Positions 42,682-52,057 are shown, counted from the first letter of the stretch. The stretch: 64,000 nucleotides of DNA from JBGSUZ01 sp043770095 (GCA_043770095.1 JAYVIR010000013.1:3815-67814); one strand, 5' to 3'. Numbers and translations are program-made. Notes: generated by a model not told the origin, from the sequence alone.

Positions 42682-44205
42682 TTACAACTCAACGCAAATA
42701 CGATTTCGTCCCGTTTCCTTTGACCGATACATGGCACTATCGGCTCGATCGATGACTTTGACAATATCTATATCACCTTTTATTCCAACAAGCGTTGACA
42801 CGCCAATGCTTACCGTAACATTTATGAGATGGTGTTCATAAATAATTTTCAAAGTTTCAATGGTCACTCTTATGGATTCAGCCACTTTTAAAGCGTTATG
42901 CTGATCCGCATTCGCCAAAATAACAACAAATTCCTCTCCGCCATATCTCCCAATAATATCAATATTTCTAATTCGACTCTTACAAGCATCTGCAACGTGC
43001 CGAATCACTTCATCGCCTGCTAGATGCCCATACTGATCATTGACCCTTTTAAAAAAGTCGATATCAATCATTAAGACTGAAATGCAGTCATAATAACGCA
43101 CCGCCCTAACAGATTCTTTTTCGGCTTCCTCCATCAACTTTCTTCGGTTGTAGACTTGAGTCAGCGAATCATAACTTGCCAAATGATTAAGCTTTTCAAT
43201 AATGGCTTGTTGCTCTGAAATGTCTTGAAAAAAATAAACAATCCCAAGTGTATGCCCTTTTTCTTTTAACGGCGTAATGCGAAATTCATATGTATTTCTA
43301 CAGTCTTTTTTTCCGATTTCAATTACAAAAGGGCTCTCAGTATGGCCAATAATCTCCTCACCCCATTCAAACTCTGACAATTGTTCCCCAATATGGTGAA
43401 CGCATAACCACCCAAAAACCTTTTGTCCAGCGGTATTGAAATCTAGAAGCCTATTTTTATGGTCCACCACAATAATGCCATCGCTAATTTCTGAAAAAGT
43501 AATGCCTTTCACAATTTCTTGGAGTTCTAAAAAGCCAAGTTTAAACAACGCAATGGCGTAGCAAATAACTAAAATAAATAACCCAAATGGGGTTAAATCT
43601 AGTCCATAGGGCGAAAAACCAAACAAGTAAAAAATATTGATAACGATTGGCCATATAGTCCCAAAAAACATCAGGAATGCCTGCAGCTTCATTTTTTTCA
43701 TTGACCGACGCCAAATTTTATAAAAAAGAACAATGCCAATTGCCAAAATAATGTAGGAATAGAGGCTGTAAAAATAATACCAAGGCCCTTTTGTTATATT
43801 TCCCAAAATAAAATCATCGTACTGAACCAACGCAATATTGGCGTAAAGAAGGTGATGATAATCGTTTGTAACGCTTAAAAATAGCGTGGTTATAGGAATA
43901 ATCATAATCAACAGTATCAAGCGATAGGAGGCACTTTTATTGTAATAATATTTATACGCAAACAAAAACCAAAATACCGTCATGAAGGGTGCGCCAAAAT
44001 ACTCAAGTTTTAAGCAAAACTTAAACTGTTCTAGATCTTGCGCGCGAAGTTCAAGCGCATAGCCGAGCACAAAAATGGCCAACGACAAGCACATGATTGA
44101 AAACTGAGCCGCATTTCTATTTCGTGGTTTTGTAAGAGAAAAAATAAAAAATGCAACGAATGAAAAGCCTATTCCAAAGAGTATATTTGATAAAAGAAAA
44201 ATCAT
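42682..44205 (-). CDS. Diguanylate cyclase with 7TM and PAS domains
   Basis: 507 residues. N-terminal seven-helix 'histidine kinase N-terminal 7TM' type membrane domain (about 1-215), PAS domain (about 225-335) and GGDEF domain (about 345-507). The GGDEF signature is active-type GGEEF (GRYGGEEFVVIL), and the inhibitory I-site RxxD (RNID) lies five residues before it. It should make cyclic-di-GMP with product inhibition. Start ATG 44205 has AGGAGG 7 bases upstream; 12 earlier codons are open but without a site. Confidence 0.9.
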   Translation of the reverse strand: MIFLLSNILFGIGFSFVAFFIFSLTKPRNRNAAQFSIMCLSLAIFVLGYALELRAQDLEQFKFCLKLEYFGAPFMTVFWFLFAYKYYYNKSASYRLILLIMIIPITTLFLSVTNDYHHLLYANIALVQYDDFILGNITKGPWYYFYSLYSYIILAIGIVLFYKIWRRSMKKMKLQAFLMFFGTIWPIVINIFYLFGFSPYGLDLTPFGLFILVICYAIALFKLGFLELQEIVKGITFSEISDGIIVVDHKNRLLDFNTAGQKVFGWLCVHHIGEQLSEFEWGEEIIGHTESPFVIEIGKKDCRNTYEFRITPLKEKGHTLGIVYFFQDISEQQAIIEKLNHLASYDSLTQVYNRRKLMEEAEKESVRAVRYYDCISVLMIDIDFFKRVNDQYGHLAGDEVIRHVADACKSRIRNIDIIGRYGGEEFVVILANADQHNALKVAESIRVTIETLKIIYEHHLINVTVSIGVSTLVGIKGDIDIVKVIDRADSAMYRSKETGRNRICVEL

Positions 44206-44337
44206 AAAAAAGCCTCCTGGTAATGCGTAAGCTAAGCACAACTAAATATAACCTATCACTTCCACATTTAGTTCGGTTCACTTTTTTATACATACCCAAA
44301 CTTTACTTTTTTAGACATAATCCGTTGCCAAGTTCTA

Positions 44338-45264
44338 TTATTTCATTTCAGATAGCGTTTCTTTATTTCCTCCAAAATTCCAATTGATCTCTGTCAGAAT
44401 AATTGAAAAAAGTATCAGCAAAACGCCAAACACTTTTATCACATTTACAGTTTCTTCAAATAGTGTCCAAGCAATCAATACAGCGCTCACCATTTCTAAC
44501 GAACTGATAACACCAGCTTGTGAAAGACTTACGCCCTTTCTGACCCCTGTAAAATATAAAAAATAGGCCAGCGCTGCTGGAAACATGCCAATCCCCAAGC
44601 AACCCACAATAACGCTGCCATTCCAATCTAGCAAAAAGGCGCCTGAACCAATGGCCTCTGGCAGTAAAAATAGAAATCCCCAGAAAAAACTATACGCAAT
44701 GATGGTCATTGGCTCATAGCCTAAAAGTGCCTTTTTACCAAGCGCCCCCATAATCGCGAACGCAACTGCCGCAAGTAGCGCAAGTACAATTCCGTTAACT
44801 GACAAGCCATTGAGGTTTAACTGCCCACCTGTTACAGCTATCGCACAGCCAAGCACGCAGAGTAATGCTGCAAATACCTTTTTCATGGTAAGTACCTCTT
44901 TAAAAAACAGCACCGACAACGCTAAAAAGAATACAGGCGATGTATAGATCAATACTGCTGCATTGGCAATTCCAATCATTTGAACGCTGTTATAATAAAG
45001 CAAATTAAAGCCTGCTTGAGAAACAAGCCCAATCACAGCCGTTAATAGCAGACCTTTTCTATCAATTTTGAGCTGCTCTGGCGATTTAAAAAGCATGAAA
45101 AACACTAAGAGCATGCTTCCAATTCCAAGCTTCATAGCCGATACCAATAACGGACTTGCGCCCTCTTTCATCAAAAACTGAGCAAAAGGACCCTGGGTCC
45201 CCCATATGATAGCGCCAAGGGCAATTAAGCACTGCCCTTGATATTTTTCAAGCCAACCATTCAT
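44338..45264 (-). CDS. EamA/DMT-family transporter
   Basis: 308 residues, ten membrane helices in two EamA repeats (about 10-145 and 155-295). Typical segments: GAIIWGTQGPFAQFL at the start, YTSPVFFLALSVLFFKE in repeat 1 and GVISSLEMVSAVLIAW in repeat 2. Drug/metabolite exporters of this type export amino acids or other small metabolites. The adjacent histidine phosphatase gene (29 bases upstream on the same strand) may be in the same transcript. Confidence 0.9.
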   Translation of the reverse strand: MNGWLEKYQGQCLIALGAIIWGTQGPFAQFLMKEGASPLLVSAMKLGIGSMLLVFFMLFKSPEQLKIDRKGLLLTAVIGLVSQAGFNLLYYNSVQMIGIANAAVLIYTSPVFFLALSVLFFKEVLTMKKVFAALLCVLGCAIAVTGGQLNLNGLSVNGIVLALLAAVAFAIMGALGKKALLGYEPMTIIAYSFFWGFLFLLPEAIGSGAFLLDWNGSVIVGCLGIGMFPAALAYFLYFTGVRKGVSLSQAGVISSLEMVSAVLIAWTLFEETVNVIKVFGVLLILFSIILTEINWNFGGNKETLSEMK

Positions 45265-45293
45265 GATTTAACACTTCCATTCTTCGCACTATT

Positions 45294-45941
45294 TTATTTT
45301 GGGTGAACCCACTTCGGCTCCACATCTGTAGGAAAGTGGCTTGTATCGCCTAACATCGTAACCGTCCAACCAGAATCATCTTTTTCAAAACAGTTAAGGC
45401 AAGTGGAGTTCATGAAGGGCCCCTTCCAAAAATCTTTAAGTTCTTTATTTTCTACATAAGCAATCAGGCTTTTTAAGACGACCGCATGCGCGACAATCAA
45501 AACCGTCTGACCTTCATGTTTTTTAGCGATTGCTTCCATTTCTTGACTCGTTCGCTCGATGATCGCTTGAAAAGATTCACCATCGGTTGGAATAAATGCT
45601 TCTGGATTATGCCAAAATTTTTCAAAACGGTCCAAATCAAATGACTCAATTTCTACGGTTGTACGACCTTCCCAGTTTCCAAGAAATATTTCTTTAAAAT
45701 TATCTGAGGCATTGATTTTAAGTTTTTTATGAACATTAATAAGCTCGCTCGTCTGCATAGCTCTTCCAGATGGACTGCTGTATATATGATCAATTTCAAC
45801 CGTTTTAAGTCTCTCCGAAAGCCACTGTCCTTGCTGTTTTCCCATTTCTGTTAGCGGCGAATCCATGTGCCCTTGCATTCTTCTAAGCGTGTTCCACTCT
45901 GTTTCCCCATGGCGTGTCAAATAAATTTTTGTCGTTCCCAT
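45294..45941 (-). CDS. Histidine phosphatase family protein
   Basis: 215 residues. Phosphoglycerate-mutase-like fold: RHG motif in YLTRHGETEWN (phosphorylated His), IYSSPSGRAMQTSELI, and the second His in IVAHAVVLKSL. The length and motifs fit phosphatases of the CobC/PhoE type; substrate unknown. GGGAGG precedes ATG 45941. Its stop is 29 bases before the EamA gene. Confidence 0.9.
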   Translation of the reverse strand: MGTTKIYLTRHGETEWNTLRRMQGHMDSPLTEMGKQQGQWLSERLKTVEIDHIYSSPSGRAMQTSELINVHKKLKINASDNFKEIFLGNWEGRTTVEIESFDLDRFEKFWHNPEAFIPTDGESFQAIIERTSQEMEAIAKKHEGQTVLIVAHAVVLKSLIAYVENKELKDFWKGPFMNSTCLNCFEKDDSGWTVTMLGDTSHFPTDVEPKWVHPK

Positions 45942-45979
45942 GAAAAGCCTCCCATTGTCTTAATCGTTTTAAGAACCGC

Positions 45980-46831
45980 TTAGCCGATGTCTCTTCTATT
46001 CATCCTGCGGATCCCCCAGAAAATGAGTCCCATCATATAAATAGCGACATAAGCCATCATCCAAACACTGGGCTCCACACTCTTTCCAGGCATGGTCATT
46101 CCCATAATGAGATTGTACCCACCTACGCTAGAGAAAATAGTGCTGATCATCTTTCGGTAAATCACTTCAAACGGTGCAAAAAGACCCGCAATAATACCAA
46201 AAGTACTTAAGTCAGCGATATTTGCCAGAGACCCAACTTGTTCCATTATACCACCAATGATTCCAAGCAGGTAAAAGGAAATGACAAAAATACCGTTGTT
46301 TACGGTTTTAAAAACGGTGCTGCCATAAACTGCCAAGGCCGCTATTGCGAGAGGCTGGAGTGCAAATAACAAAAATCCTTTGAACAACGTTACAAGACCA
46401 AACAGTTGGAAAAAATTTTGTTTTCCAAGTAGGGCAAATAGAATAATGCCAATATATAAAACTGCCGCATAAGCCAAAATCATCAGTGATATGCCTACAT
46501 ATTTTCCAAGCACATAGGATGCTCTTGGAATCGGTTTCGTTAAAATGGTCAGTACCGTGCCATCCTCGACCTCGCTCGAAATGATGCCTACTGACAGCAT
46601 GATGGTTAAAAAAGCAAGCAGCATGCTAGAAAGATAAAATCCTAAAATCGAGATCAAACTGGATAGGTTTACAAGCGCACTGATGAGGGATGCGCCTTGG
46701 TCAAATTCCCTTGGCTGCATGTAGAGCACAAACCCTAATATGCCCCAATAAAGCAGTGTGAGCAGTCCAATGACATGAACCACGCGTTTTCGATAAACTT
46801 CTTTAAATGTGGATAAGGCGATTTGCCACAT
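45980..46831 (-). CDS. ABC-2 type transporter permease
   Basis: 283 residues, six or seven membrane helices. Family features: SSEVEDGTVLTILTKPIPRASYVLGKYVG (residues about 85-113; the core TKPIPRASYVLGK is the typical ABC-2 'KP-hairpin' before helix 3). Directly follows the ATPase gene (stop TAG next to ATG 46831, with GGGGGAA as site). Exporter of lipid, peptide or drug; substrate unknown. Confidence 0.9.
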   Translation of the reverse strand: MWQIALSTFKEVYRKRVVHVIGLLTLLYWGILGFVLYMQPREFDQGASLISALVNLSSLISILGFYLSSMLLAFLTIMLSVGIISSEVEDGTVLTILTKPIPRASYVLGKYVGISLMILAYAAVLYIGIILFALLGKQNFFQLFGLVTLFKGFLLFALQPLAIAALAVYGSTVFKTVNNGIFVISFYLLGIIGGIMEQVGSLANIADLSTFGIIAGLFAPFEVIYRKMISTIFSSVGGYNLIMGMTMPGKSVEPSVWMMAYVAIYMMGLIFWGIRRMNRRDIG

Positions 46832-47746
46832 CTACTGTTCCCCCTTTTCCACCAACTGGATAAACAATTCTTCCAGTCGATTGCTGCTTGGTTTTAAACT
46901 GTATATTTTACCGCCGCTTTCAACGATCATCGCCGCAATTTTAGGCGTATCTTCAGGGTCTCTAAGCGCAATGCGAATGCATTTACCATCATTAGTATAA
47001 TCTTCATCAAACAATTCAAGCTGAGACATGAGCTGAAGATTCATATTCTCTGCTTCTATTTCAAGAATTTGCTGTCCCTTTAAAAGGTCTACTATATTGC
47101 CTTGCTTGATAATGCGTCCATGGCTGATGATGGCCACCGAATCGCAGACCTGCTCCACTTCACCAAGGAGGTGGCTGTTGAGAAAAATGGTTTTGTTACG
47201 TTTTTTAAGTTCCAAAATAATGTCACGTACCTCTTTTCGACCGATGGGGTCAAGCGCAGAGGTCGGTTCGTCTAAAAAAATAAGTTTTGGATCGGACAGG
47301 AGCGCACTCGCCATGCCAATGCGCTGTTGCATGCCCTTGCTATAGGTTCCAATTTTATAATTTTCTGAGCCTTTCATGTTCACAATTTCAAGCACTTCTT
47401 CGATGCGCCCAGCCATCATTTTCTTTTCCAATTTGTAAAGCGATGCATGGAAGGACAGAAGATCTCTGCCCGTCATCCATTCTTGATATTTAAACAGTTC
47501 GGGAAGGTAGCCAATGCGCTTTCTCGCTTCTAAATTGCCTAAAGGCTTTCCGCATATTTCCGCACTGCCACTGCTGGCAAAAAGTAGGCCCACAAGCGTC
47601 TTAATGAGCGTGCTTTTCCCCGCACCGTTTGGACCAAGAAAACCGAAGACTTCCCCTTCTCCAACGGCAATATCAATATCGATACACCCTTTTAAATTCG
47701 CATACTGCTTGGTAAGCCCTTTGGTTTCTATGATCCAGTCACTCAC
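46832..47746 (-). CDS. ABC transporter ATP-binding protein
   Basis: 304 residues. Walker A GPNGAGKST near residue 38, signature TYSKGMQQRIG near 135, Walker B LIFLDEPTSALD near 155, H-loop LNSHLLGEV. C-terminal about 80 residues are the usual extra domain of ABC-2 exporter ATPases. Start GTG 47746, with AAAGGGGCG upstream that overlaps the stop of the anti-sigma gene. Forms an exporter with the next permease. Confidence 0.93.
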   Translation of the reverse strand: MSDWIIETKGLTKQYANLKGCIDIDIAVGEGEVFGFLGPNGAGKSTLIKTLVGLLFASSGSAEICGKPLGNLEARKRIGYLPELFKYQEWMTGRDLLSFHASLYKLEKKMMAGRIEEVLEIVNMKGSENYKIGTYSKGMQQRIGMASALLSDPKLIFLDEPTSALDPIGRKEVRDIILELKKRNKTIFLNSHLLGEVEQVCDSVAIISHGRIIKQGNIVDLLKGQQILEIEAENMNLQLMSQLELFDEDYTNDGKCIRIALRDPEDTPKIAAMIVESGGKIYSLKPSSNRLEELFIQLVEKGEQ

Positions 47747-47747
47747 T

Positions 47748-48851
47748 TTATTTCGCCCCTTTGATTAACGCTTCCAGACCCAATTGGTCAAAGCTGCCGT
47801 TTATAATTTTCAAAATACCGTCTTCTAACCACACGGCAGAACCACGCTTGTAGTCTTTGTTATTTTCAAAACTCGCATAGACTGTAAGTCCATTAATATC
47901 AATTGGCTTCATAGCACCGTCAATATTCGGCAAGTAAAGTGTTTTATCAAGATCTGTCATAGACTTCAATTTACTTTGAAGTTCAGCAGGCAAAATGCCT
48001 AGAGAGGATATTGCAGATACTAATTCCTGCATATTGGTGCCTTCTGGGGCAATAATTTCAGGCAGTTTTGTTTGCGAATAATTGACATATTCATTTTTAT
48101 CATTTAGCTGGTAATCCATCATTACCGTTGCAGGCATTAAGATTGAAAACTTTTTACCATCTAAATTTTTGTCAAACAACTCTTTTGCACCAAGTGTTGT
48201 CATCATGCTGTTCACGTTTTCTATATCAAGCGTAAATTCAACCTGAAGGGGTGTCGTCATGTTCACAGATGTAGGCGTTTTATCTTTCAAACCTTCAATT
48301 GGCGTAAGTTGGAAATTCACTGCCGACTTCGCAGCTTCAGCGCTAATTTCTTTAAACTCGCCACCCGTTTGCTTAATCTGCGCTAAATTATCGATGTTAA
48401 TTTCGCCCTTTTTATTGGCGATTGCTTCTTCTATCTGCTTTAAATCGCCTAGTGAAATATCCACCGTTTTAATGTCATTTGCTCTGAAAATTGAAACCAC
48501 ATCTCCAACTGCCGCTCTCACAGGTTCAATGGTCATCCCTGTCACCAGTATGCCAAGGGTACATGCTGCGATTAATACTTTTTTATAAGCTTTCATATGA
48601 GTTGCTCCTTTTAGTGTTTGATTGTTTTTCTTAAGTGAAGTAACGCGCGCCAGAGGCACCTGAGAGATTTCTACAGCTTCTCTATAGTGCTGCAAATGAA
48701 CGGCGCAGCATTGATCTGCTTCATACATTTGAACCTTTAAAGCCTGACAAGCCTCACATGTCGCTAAATGCTTTTCAACATGCGCACGTTCTTCACAGGT
48801 TCCTTCACTGTCTATATAAGCTTGTATGAGGTTTACACTTAAACAATTCAC
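47748..48851 (-). CDS. Membrane anti-sigma factor with zinc finger
   Basis: 367 residues. Cytoplasmic zf-HC2 anti-sigma domain (1-60; HVEKHLATCEACQ zinc ligands), one membrane helix (about 88-108), and a large extracytoplasmic domain without a clear family match. It should hold the ECF sigma factor inactive until a surface signal. The external domain (e.g. FSILMPATVMMDYQ, GLTVYASFENNKD) has a DUF4367-like appearance. GTG start at 48851 overlaps the sigma stop (GTGA). Followed by the ABC exporter, so the operon links an envelope signal to export. Confidence 0.87.
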   Translation of the reverse strand: MNCLSVNLIQAYIDSEGTCEERAHVEKHLATCEACQALKVQMYEADQCCAVHLQHYREAVEISQVPLARVTSLKKNNQTLKGATHMKAYKKVLIAACTLGILVTGMTIEPVRAAVGDVVSIFRANDIKTVDISLGDLKQIEEAIANKKGEINIDNLAQIKQTGGEFKEISAEAAKSAVNFQLTPIEGLKDKTPTSVNMTTPLQVEFTLDIENVNSMMTTLGAKELFDKNLDGKKFSILMPATVMMDYQLNDKNEYVNYSQTKLPEIIAPEGTNMQELVSAISSLGILPAELQSKLKSMTDLDKTLYLPNIDGAMKPIDINGLTVYASFENNKDYKRGSAVWLEDGILKIINGSFDQLGLEALIKGAK

Positions 48852-49390
48852 GATAATCCCCCCTGATTGTAACGATTTTCATATGCCTCTTTGAACTTTT
48901 TTTGAGCTCTGCTGATGATGGTGCCCACTACATTGATGTCCATACCAAGGCAGTCAGCAATTTCAGCGTATTTATAACCAGAATGTTTCATTAACAGACA
49001 GATTCGGTCTCTAGGAATCATCTGCTGCAGAACAGCTTTCGTCAGCCTGCTCTCTTCATTTTGTATGGCGCAGTCCTCAGCCGAAGATAATATGACTTTT
49101 TCAGGCTGTAGCTGCCTGAGTTCTTTCTCACGATGTGATTTGTCGTCTCTCATATAATTATAAGCCGTACGTGCAGCTACCGTATTCAGCCATGCGATCA
49201 CATTTTCATGTTCAGGCGGAATGCTTAGCAGTTTGATAAAAACTTCCTGAGCAAGTTCTTCAGCGACGTGCACATCGCCAGTCAAGTAGGCGATTCGCCG
49301 TACAATGGTCGCATAATGCTCTTGATATTGTTCTTCAAATACGGTTTTTTGTGTTTTCTTTCTAAAATCAAAGAACTTTAAATTTCCCAT
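48848..49390 (-). CDS. ECF-type RNA polymerase sigma factor
   Basis: 180 residues. Sigma region 2 (about 22-90; AEELAQEVFIKLL, and WLNTVAARTAYNYMRD) and region 4 (about 115-170; MLMKHSGYKYAEIADCLGMDINVVGTIISR as the HTH stretch, key part YAEIADCLGMDI). The gene order sigma - anti-sigma - ABC exporter is a normal autoregulated ECF unit. Start uncertain: ATG 49390 or the TTG 9 bases earlier; GGGGGAGGTGA precedes both. Confidence 0.92.
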   Translation of the reverse strand: MGNLKFFDFRKKTQKTVFEEQYQEHYATIVRRIAYLTGDVHVAEELAQEVFIKLLSIPPEHENVIAWLNTVAARTAYNYMRDDKSHREKELRQLQPEKVILSSAEDCAIQNEESRLTKAVLQQMIPRDRICLLMKHSGYKYAEIADCLGMDINVVGTIISRAQKKFKEAYENRYNQGGLS

Positions 49391-49685
49391 CCCGGCCAAT
49401 CACCTCCCCCGAAGGAATCTATTCGCTCCGTACGTAGCTTTTAGGTCCCATACTGTATCAACACATAAGTCTATTGTTTTGTAACAAAATTTTTAAAATA
49501 ATTTAAGAAGGCTAAGTATTAACGTGGCTCAATTTTCAGTAATAAACCTATGGGCAAATATGAACGGTTTCCTCTTAGAGCTTACCCACATTTCTATGTT
49601 TTCACGCATATACTAGTGCATATTTTAAAACCCGTTCTTTCAAGATTACCACTTGAACTTCAAGGTCAATTTTGGACATAAAAAA
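49391..49685. other. Intergenic stretch, ECF sigma factor upstream region
   Basis: No gene seen on either strand over about 300 bases. It holds the sigma-factor ribosome binding site and a palindrome TTTTGTAACAAAA near 49482 on the plus strand that could lie in the autoregulated promoter, but I see no certain -35/-10 pair. Confidence 0.5.
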
Positions 49686-49711
49686 AGACCTGAAGATTAA
49701 TCTTCAGATCT
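49686..49711 (-). terminator. Intrinsic terminator of the cold-shock gene
   Basis: CTGAAGATT / AATCTTCAG forms a palindromic stem (49690-49707), extended by AGA/TCT beyond one mismatch. On the minus strand it is followed by a run of seven T. Confidence 0.85.
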
Positions 49712-49729
49712 CTAAGTTTTTAGTTAAAA

Positions 49730-49927
49730 TTACAAGCTAACGATGTTCTCAGCTTGAGGGCCTTTAGCGCCTTTAGTTACTTCGAAAGAAACTCTTTCGT
49801 TCTCTTCTAAAGTCTTAAAACCGTTTTTTTGAATTTGAGAGAAGTGAGCGAACACATCTGTGCCGTCTTCTGCTGTGATGAAACCAAAACCTTTTTCTGC
49901 GTTAAACCATTTTACTGTACCATTCAT
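49730..49927 (-). CDS. csp: Cold shock protein (CspA family)
   Basis: 65 residues, complete cold-shock domain with the RNA-binding motifs KGFGFI (RNP1) and VFAHFS (RNP2), and the MNGTVKWFNAEKG start. Binds single-stranded RNA as chaperone. ATG 49927 has GGAGG 8 bases upstream; the five extra codons from TTG 49942 would consist of that site. A long leader (about 140 bases to the predicted promoter at 50076-50104) is typical of genes with a cold-responsive leader RNA. Confidence 0.95.
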   Translation of the reverse strand: MNGTVKWFNAEKGFGFITAEDGTDVFAHFSQIQKNGFKTLEENERVSFEVTKGAKGPQAENIVSL

Positions 49928-50075
49928 AATGAGTACCTCCAAATTTATCTTTTCTTTTTTTCATTTGCAAAGTTACTCACCTAAAAATTTAGAATTGGTA
50001 TGAAAATGGAACACCACATGCCGGTTTAAATTTTAAAGTTGAAAACGTTTTAATGCATAATGTAAGAATAACCTT

Positions 50076-50104
50076 AGTATACCCTACATCAAAAGTAATA
50101 GCAA
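50076..50104 (-). promoter_or_regulatory. Predicted promoter of the cold-shock gene
   Basis: On the minus strand: TTGCTA (50104-50099), 17-base spacer, TATACT (50081-50076). It would give a leader of about 140 bases before the cold-shock ATG. Confidence 0.55.
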
Positions 50105-50124
50105 TAGGGTTTTTCATATTTTCT

Positions 50125-50544
50125 TTAAAATTTTAATAAAACATGTGCTGCAATTGTGAAAATCAGTCCAAAAGCCAGTAATCGATGCGCTTTAAGCCAC
50201 CACGCTTTATAATTTTTATTAATGAAAGCCCCATAAAAGCCTAAAACAAAGATTGTTCCCATAATAATGGCCGAGATACTTCCGGTTAAATAGATCATAC
50301 CATTTGAATACGCAATGAAGAAGTGCGTTAGAACAGCTGTCACGGCAACAAACCCTGCCAACTTGTGATTTTTGATAATCAACTTCATCACCTTACGGTA
50401 CAGGTCAATCAATTGCTGATGTTCTTTTCCAAGCTTGCTCACATAGCGCTTGTGAATATACTTTGAAAAAAAATTCAAAATAGCAATGCCAAAACTTACT
50501 GCCGTTACCCAACCTAAAAACCCAATAAAATCACTTGTGTACAT
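50125..50544 (-). CDS. Small four-helix membrane protein, likely b-type cytochrome
   Basis: 139 residues with four hydrophobic helices (about 8-28, 55-78, 82-105, 116-138). Two pairs of His, each pair 14 residues apart on one helix: KNHKLAG...LTHFF and KAHRLLA...AAHVL. In cytochrome b561 or ferric-reductase-like proteins this arrangement holds two hemes between two helices. It may transfer electrons across the membrane. ATG 50544 has GGAGGAT upstream. Monocistronic, with its own upstream gap. Confidence 0.7.
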   Translation of the reverse strand: MYTSDFIGFLGWVTAVSFGIAILNFFSKYIHKRYVSKLGKEHQQLIDLYRKVMKLIIKNHKLAGFVAVTAVLTHFFIAYSNGMIYLTGSISAIIMGTIFVLGFYGAFINKNYKAWWLKAHRLLAFGLIFTIAAHVLLKF

Positions 50545-50624
50545 TTTGAGAAATCCTCCCTAGTCACGTAATAATTATTATGCTTTTAATTCTATCACTT
50601 AATACTGAAAAAAACTGAAAAAAT

Positions 50625-51890
50625 CTACAATGTCTCTGCACATAACCATTCATAATAACGTTTTACACCTTTGCCCCACTTTTCATCCGCAGCATACGTC
50701 TTGTTAAGCCAAGCAATTGGATCGCCCTTTCCCGGCCATTTTCCTATTCGCTTAACAATGGTATTGCAGGCGATTTCGCTGCTGTCTTTTATATTGGTAT
50801 TGTATCTTTTCCAGCTGCCATAGACATTGAAGGGGTTGTTGGCCATTTCGAGCGCATAATCTCCGTTGGTATCAACAAGTCCCTGCTCCTGCCCAGCAAT
50901 TGCAAATAGAAATCTTGGGTCAATATCATGTGATTTTGCGGTTTCTATAATCGATTCAAAGTAGATTGGCTCAGCTAATTTTGAACGTTTGATAATAAGA
51001 ATTTTTCTCAGTTTTTCAATATCAAACGCCTTGTATGCCATAAATTCAGGCAATTGACGTTCTGTTTTTTGACCCCTATTCAACGTAACTGGCACTAACT
51101 TAGGCAAGACACCAGTCGCTAAAGTCGCAACTGACTTAACTGCCGCTTGATTGACCAATTTTTTATTTGTAAAATCTCTAAATTTTATTTCTTTAATACC
51201 TTGTTGATCTTGAAATATTTCCTTTTCATTGACGACCGCTTCTAACCTAGCCAGTTCAATCAATTTATTTTGTGCCATCAAATCTTGATTACTTGTATAG
51301 AAGTGCCATCCTGAAAGTGCAACAAGTGCCATGATAATACTTGCGAGACTAATACTCATCAACTTCCAAGCGTTCATCACTTTGTCTTCTAAAATTGTAA
51401 TTAATGCATTTGGATACCATTGATAACACAATGCTAGGGCAGTATCGCCTTCTTTTAGAATAACGTATTGACTTCTTTTAATTGAGTTGCTTTTATGTAA
51501 CTCCAAAAACTGCTTAACATATGTATTTAGCCGATATAAATCAACCGATTCGCCGGTATTAGCAACTAGCCAAGAAGATGCTATTTTGCAAATTTCCTCT
51601 TGCCCCGTTTTTATAGACAGAATCTCAAGAAATATGTCTCGTTTGCTAATGCCACTTCTTTTAGATTCAAGTATTGTTTTAAACAAAGATTGCTTGATCT
51701 CTCCCCAATAGCGAGCGTCTATCCCATTAAGCGATTCTTCCACAATTTCATGCATTGAATTTGCCAAAATTCTTGTTTGACTTAATTTTGAATGTTCAGC
51801 GTCATTATGTCTAATATTTCTTTTAAATTTTGCCAAATCTTCTGAAGTAATTACCATGTGATGACTTAATCGACTCAGTATGTATTCCAT
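50625..51890 (-). CDS. Membrane-anchored muramidase/glucosaminidase-like protein
   Basis: 421 residues. N-terminal cytoplasmic part (about 1-165), one membrane helix (about 180-203), and an extracellular C-terminal domain (about 300-421) resembling lysozyme/glucosaminidase folds: ESIIETAKSHDIDPRFLFAI, catalytic Glu candidate in AGQEQG, and MANNPFNVYGSW as in N-acetylglucosaminidases. Likely cuts peptidoglycan. The unusual part is the long cytoplasmic region before the helix. Start uncertain: ATG 51890 or the ATG 24 bases earlier. Confidence 0.65.
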   Translation of the reverse strand: MEYILSRLSHHMVITSEDLAKFKRNIRHNDAEHSKLSQTRILANSMHEIVEESLNGIDARYWGEIKQSLFKTILESKRSGISKRDIFLEILSIKTGQEEICKIASSWLVANTGESVDLYRLNTYVKQFLELHKSNSIKRSQYVILKEGDTALALCYQWYPNALITILEDKVMNAWKLMSISLASIIMALVALSGWHFYTSNQDLMAQNKLIELARLEAVVNEKEIFQDQQGIKEIKFRDFTNKKLVNQAAVKSVATLATGVLPKLVPVTLNRGQKTERQLPEFMAYKAFDIEKLRKILIIKRSKLAEPIYFESIIETAKSHDIDPRFLFAIAGQEQGLVDTNGDYALEMANNPFNVYGSWKRYNTNIKDSSEIACNTIVKRIGKWPGKGDPIAWLNKTYAADEKWGKGVKRYYEWLCAETL

Positions 51891-52020
51891 ATTTCGACAA
51901 CTCCTTTTCAGCATTAAACCGCCTAAGCCTTCGAACTAGGACAATTTAGACTTTATTTAGAATCATTTCGTCATCTCAGATTAGTCCATTTTTTGGGTTA
52001 TACCCACTTTTTCGCAAAGA

Positions 52021-52053
52021 AAAGCACTTTCCTTAAATTGGAAAGTGCTTTTC
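52021..52053 (-). terminator. Intrinsic terminator of the DbpA-like helicase gene
   Basis: AAAAGCACTTTCC (52021-52033) pairs with GGAAAGTGCTTTT (52041-52053), loop TTAAATT. A-rich on the side of the minus-strand gene's 3' end, so T-rich in its RNA. Confidence 0.88.
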
Positions 52054-52057
52054 TTTA

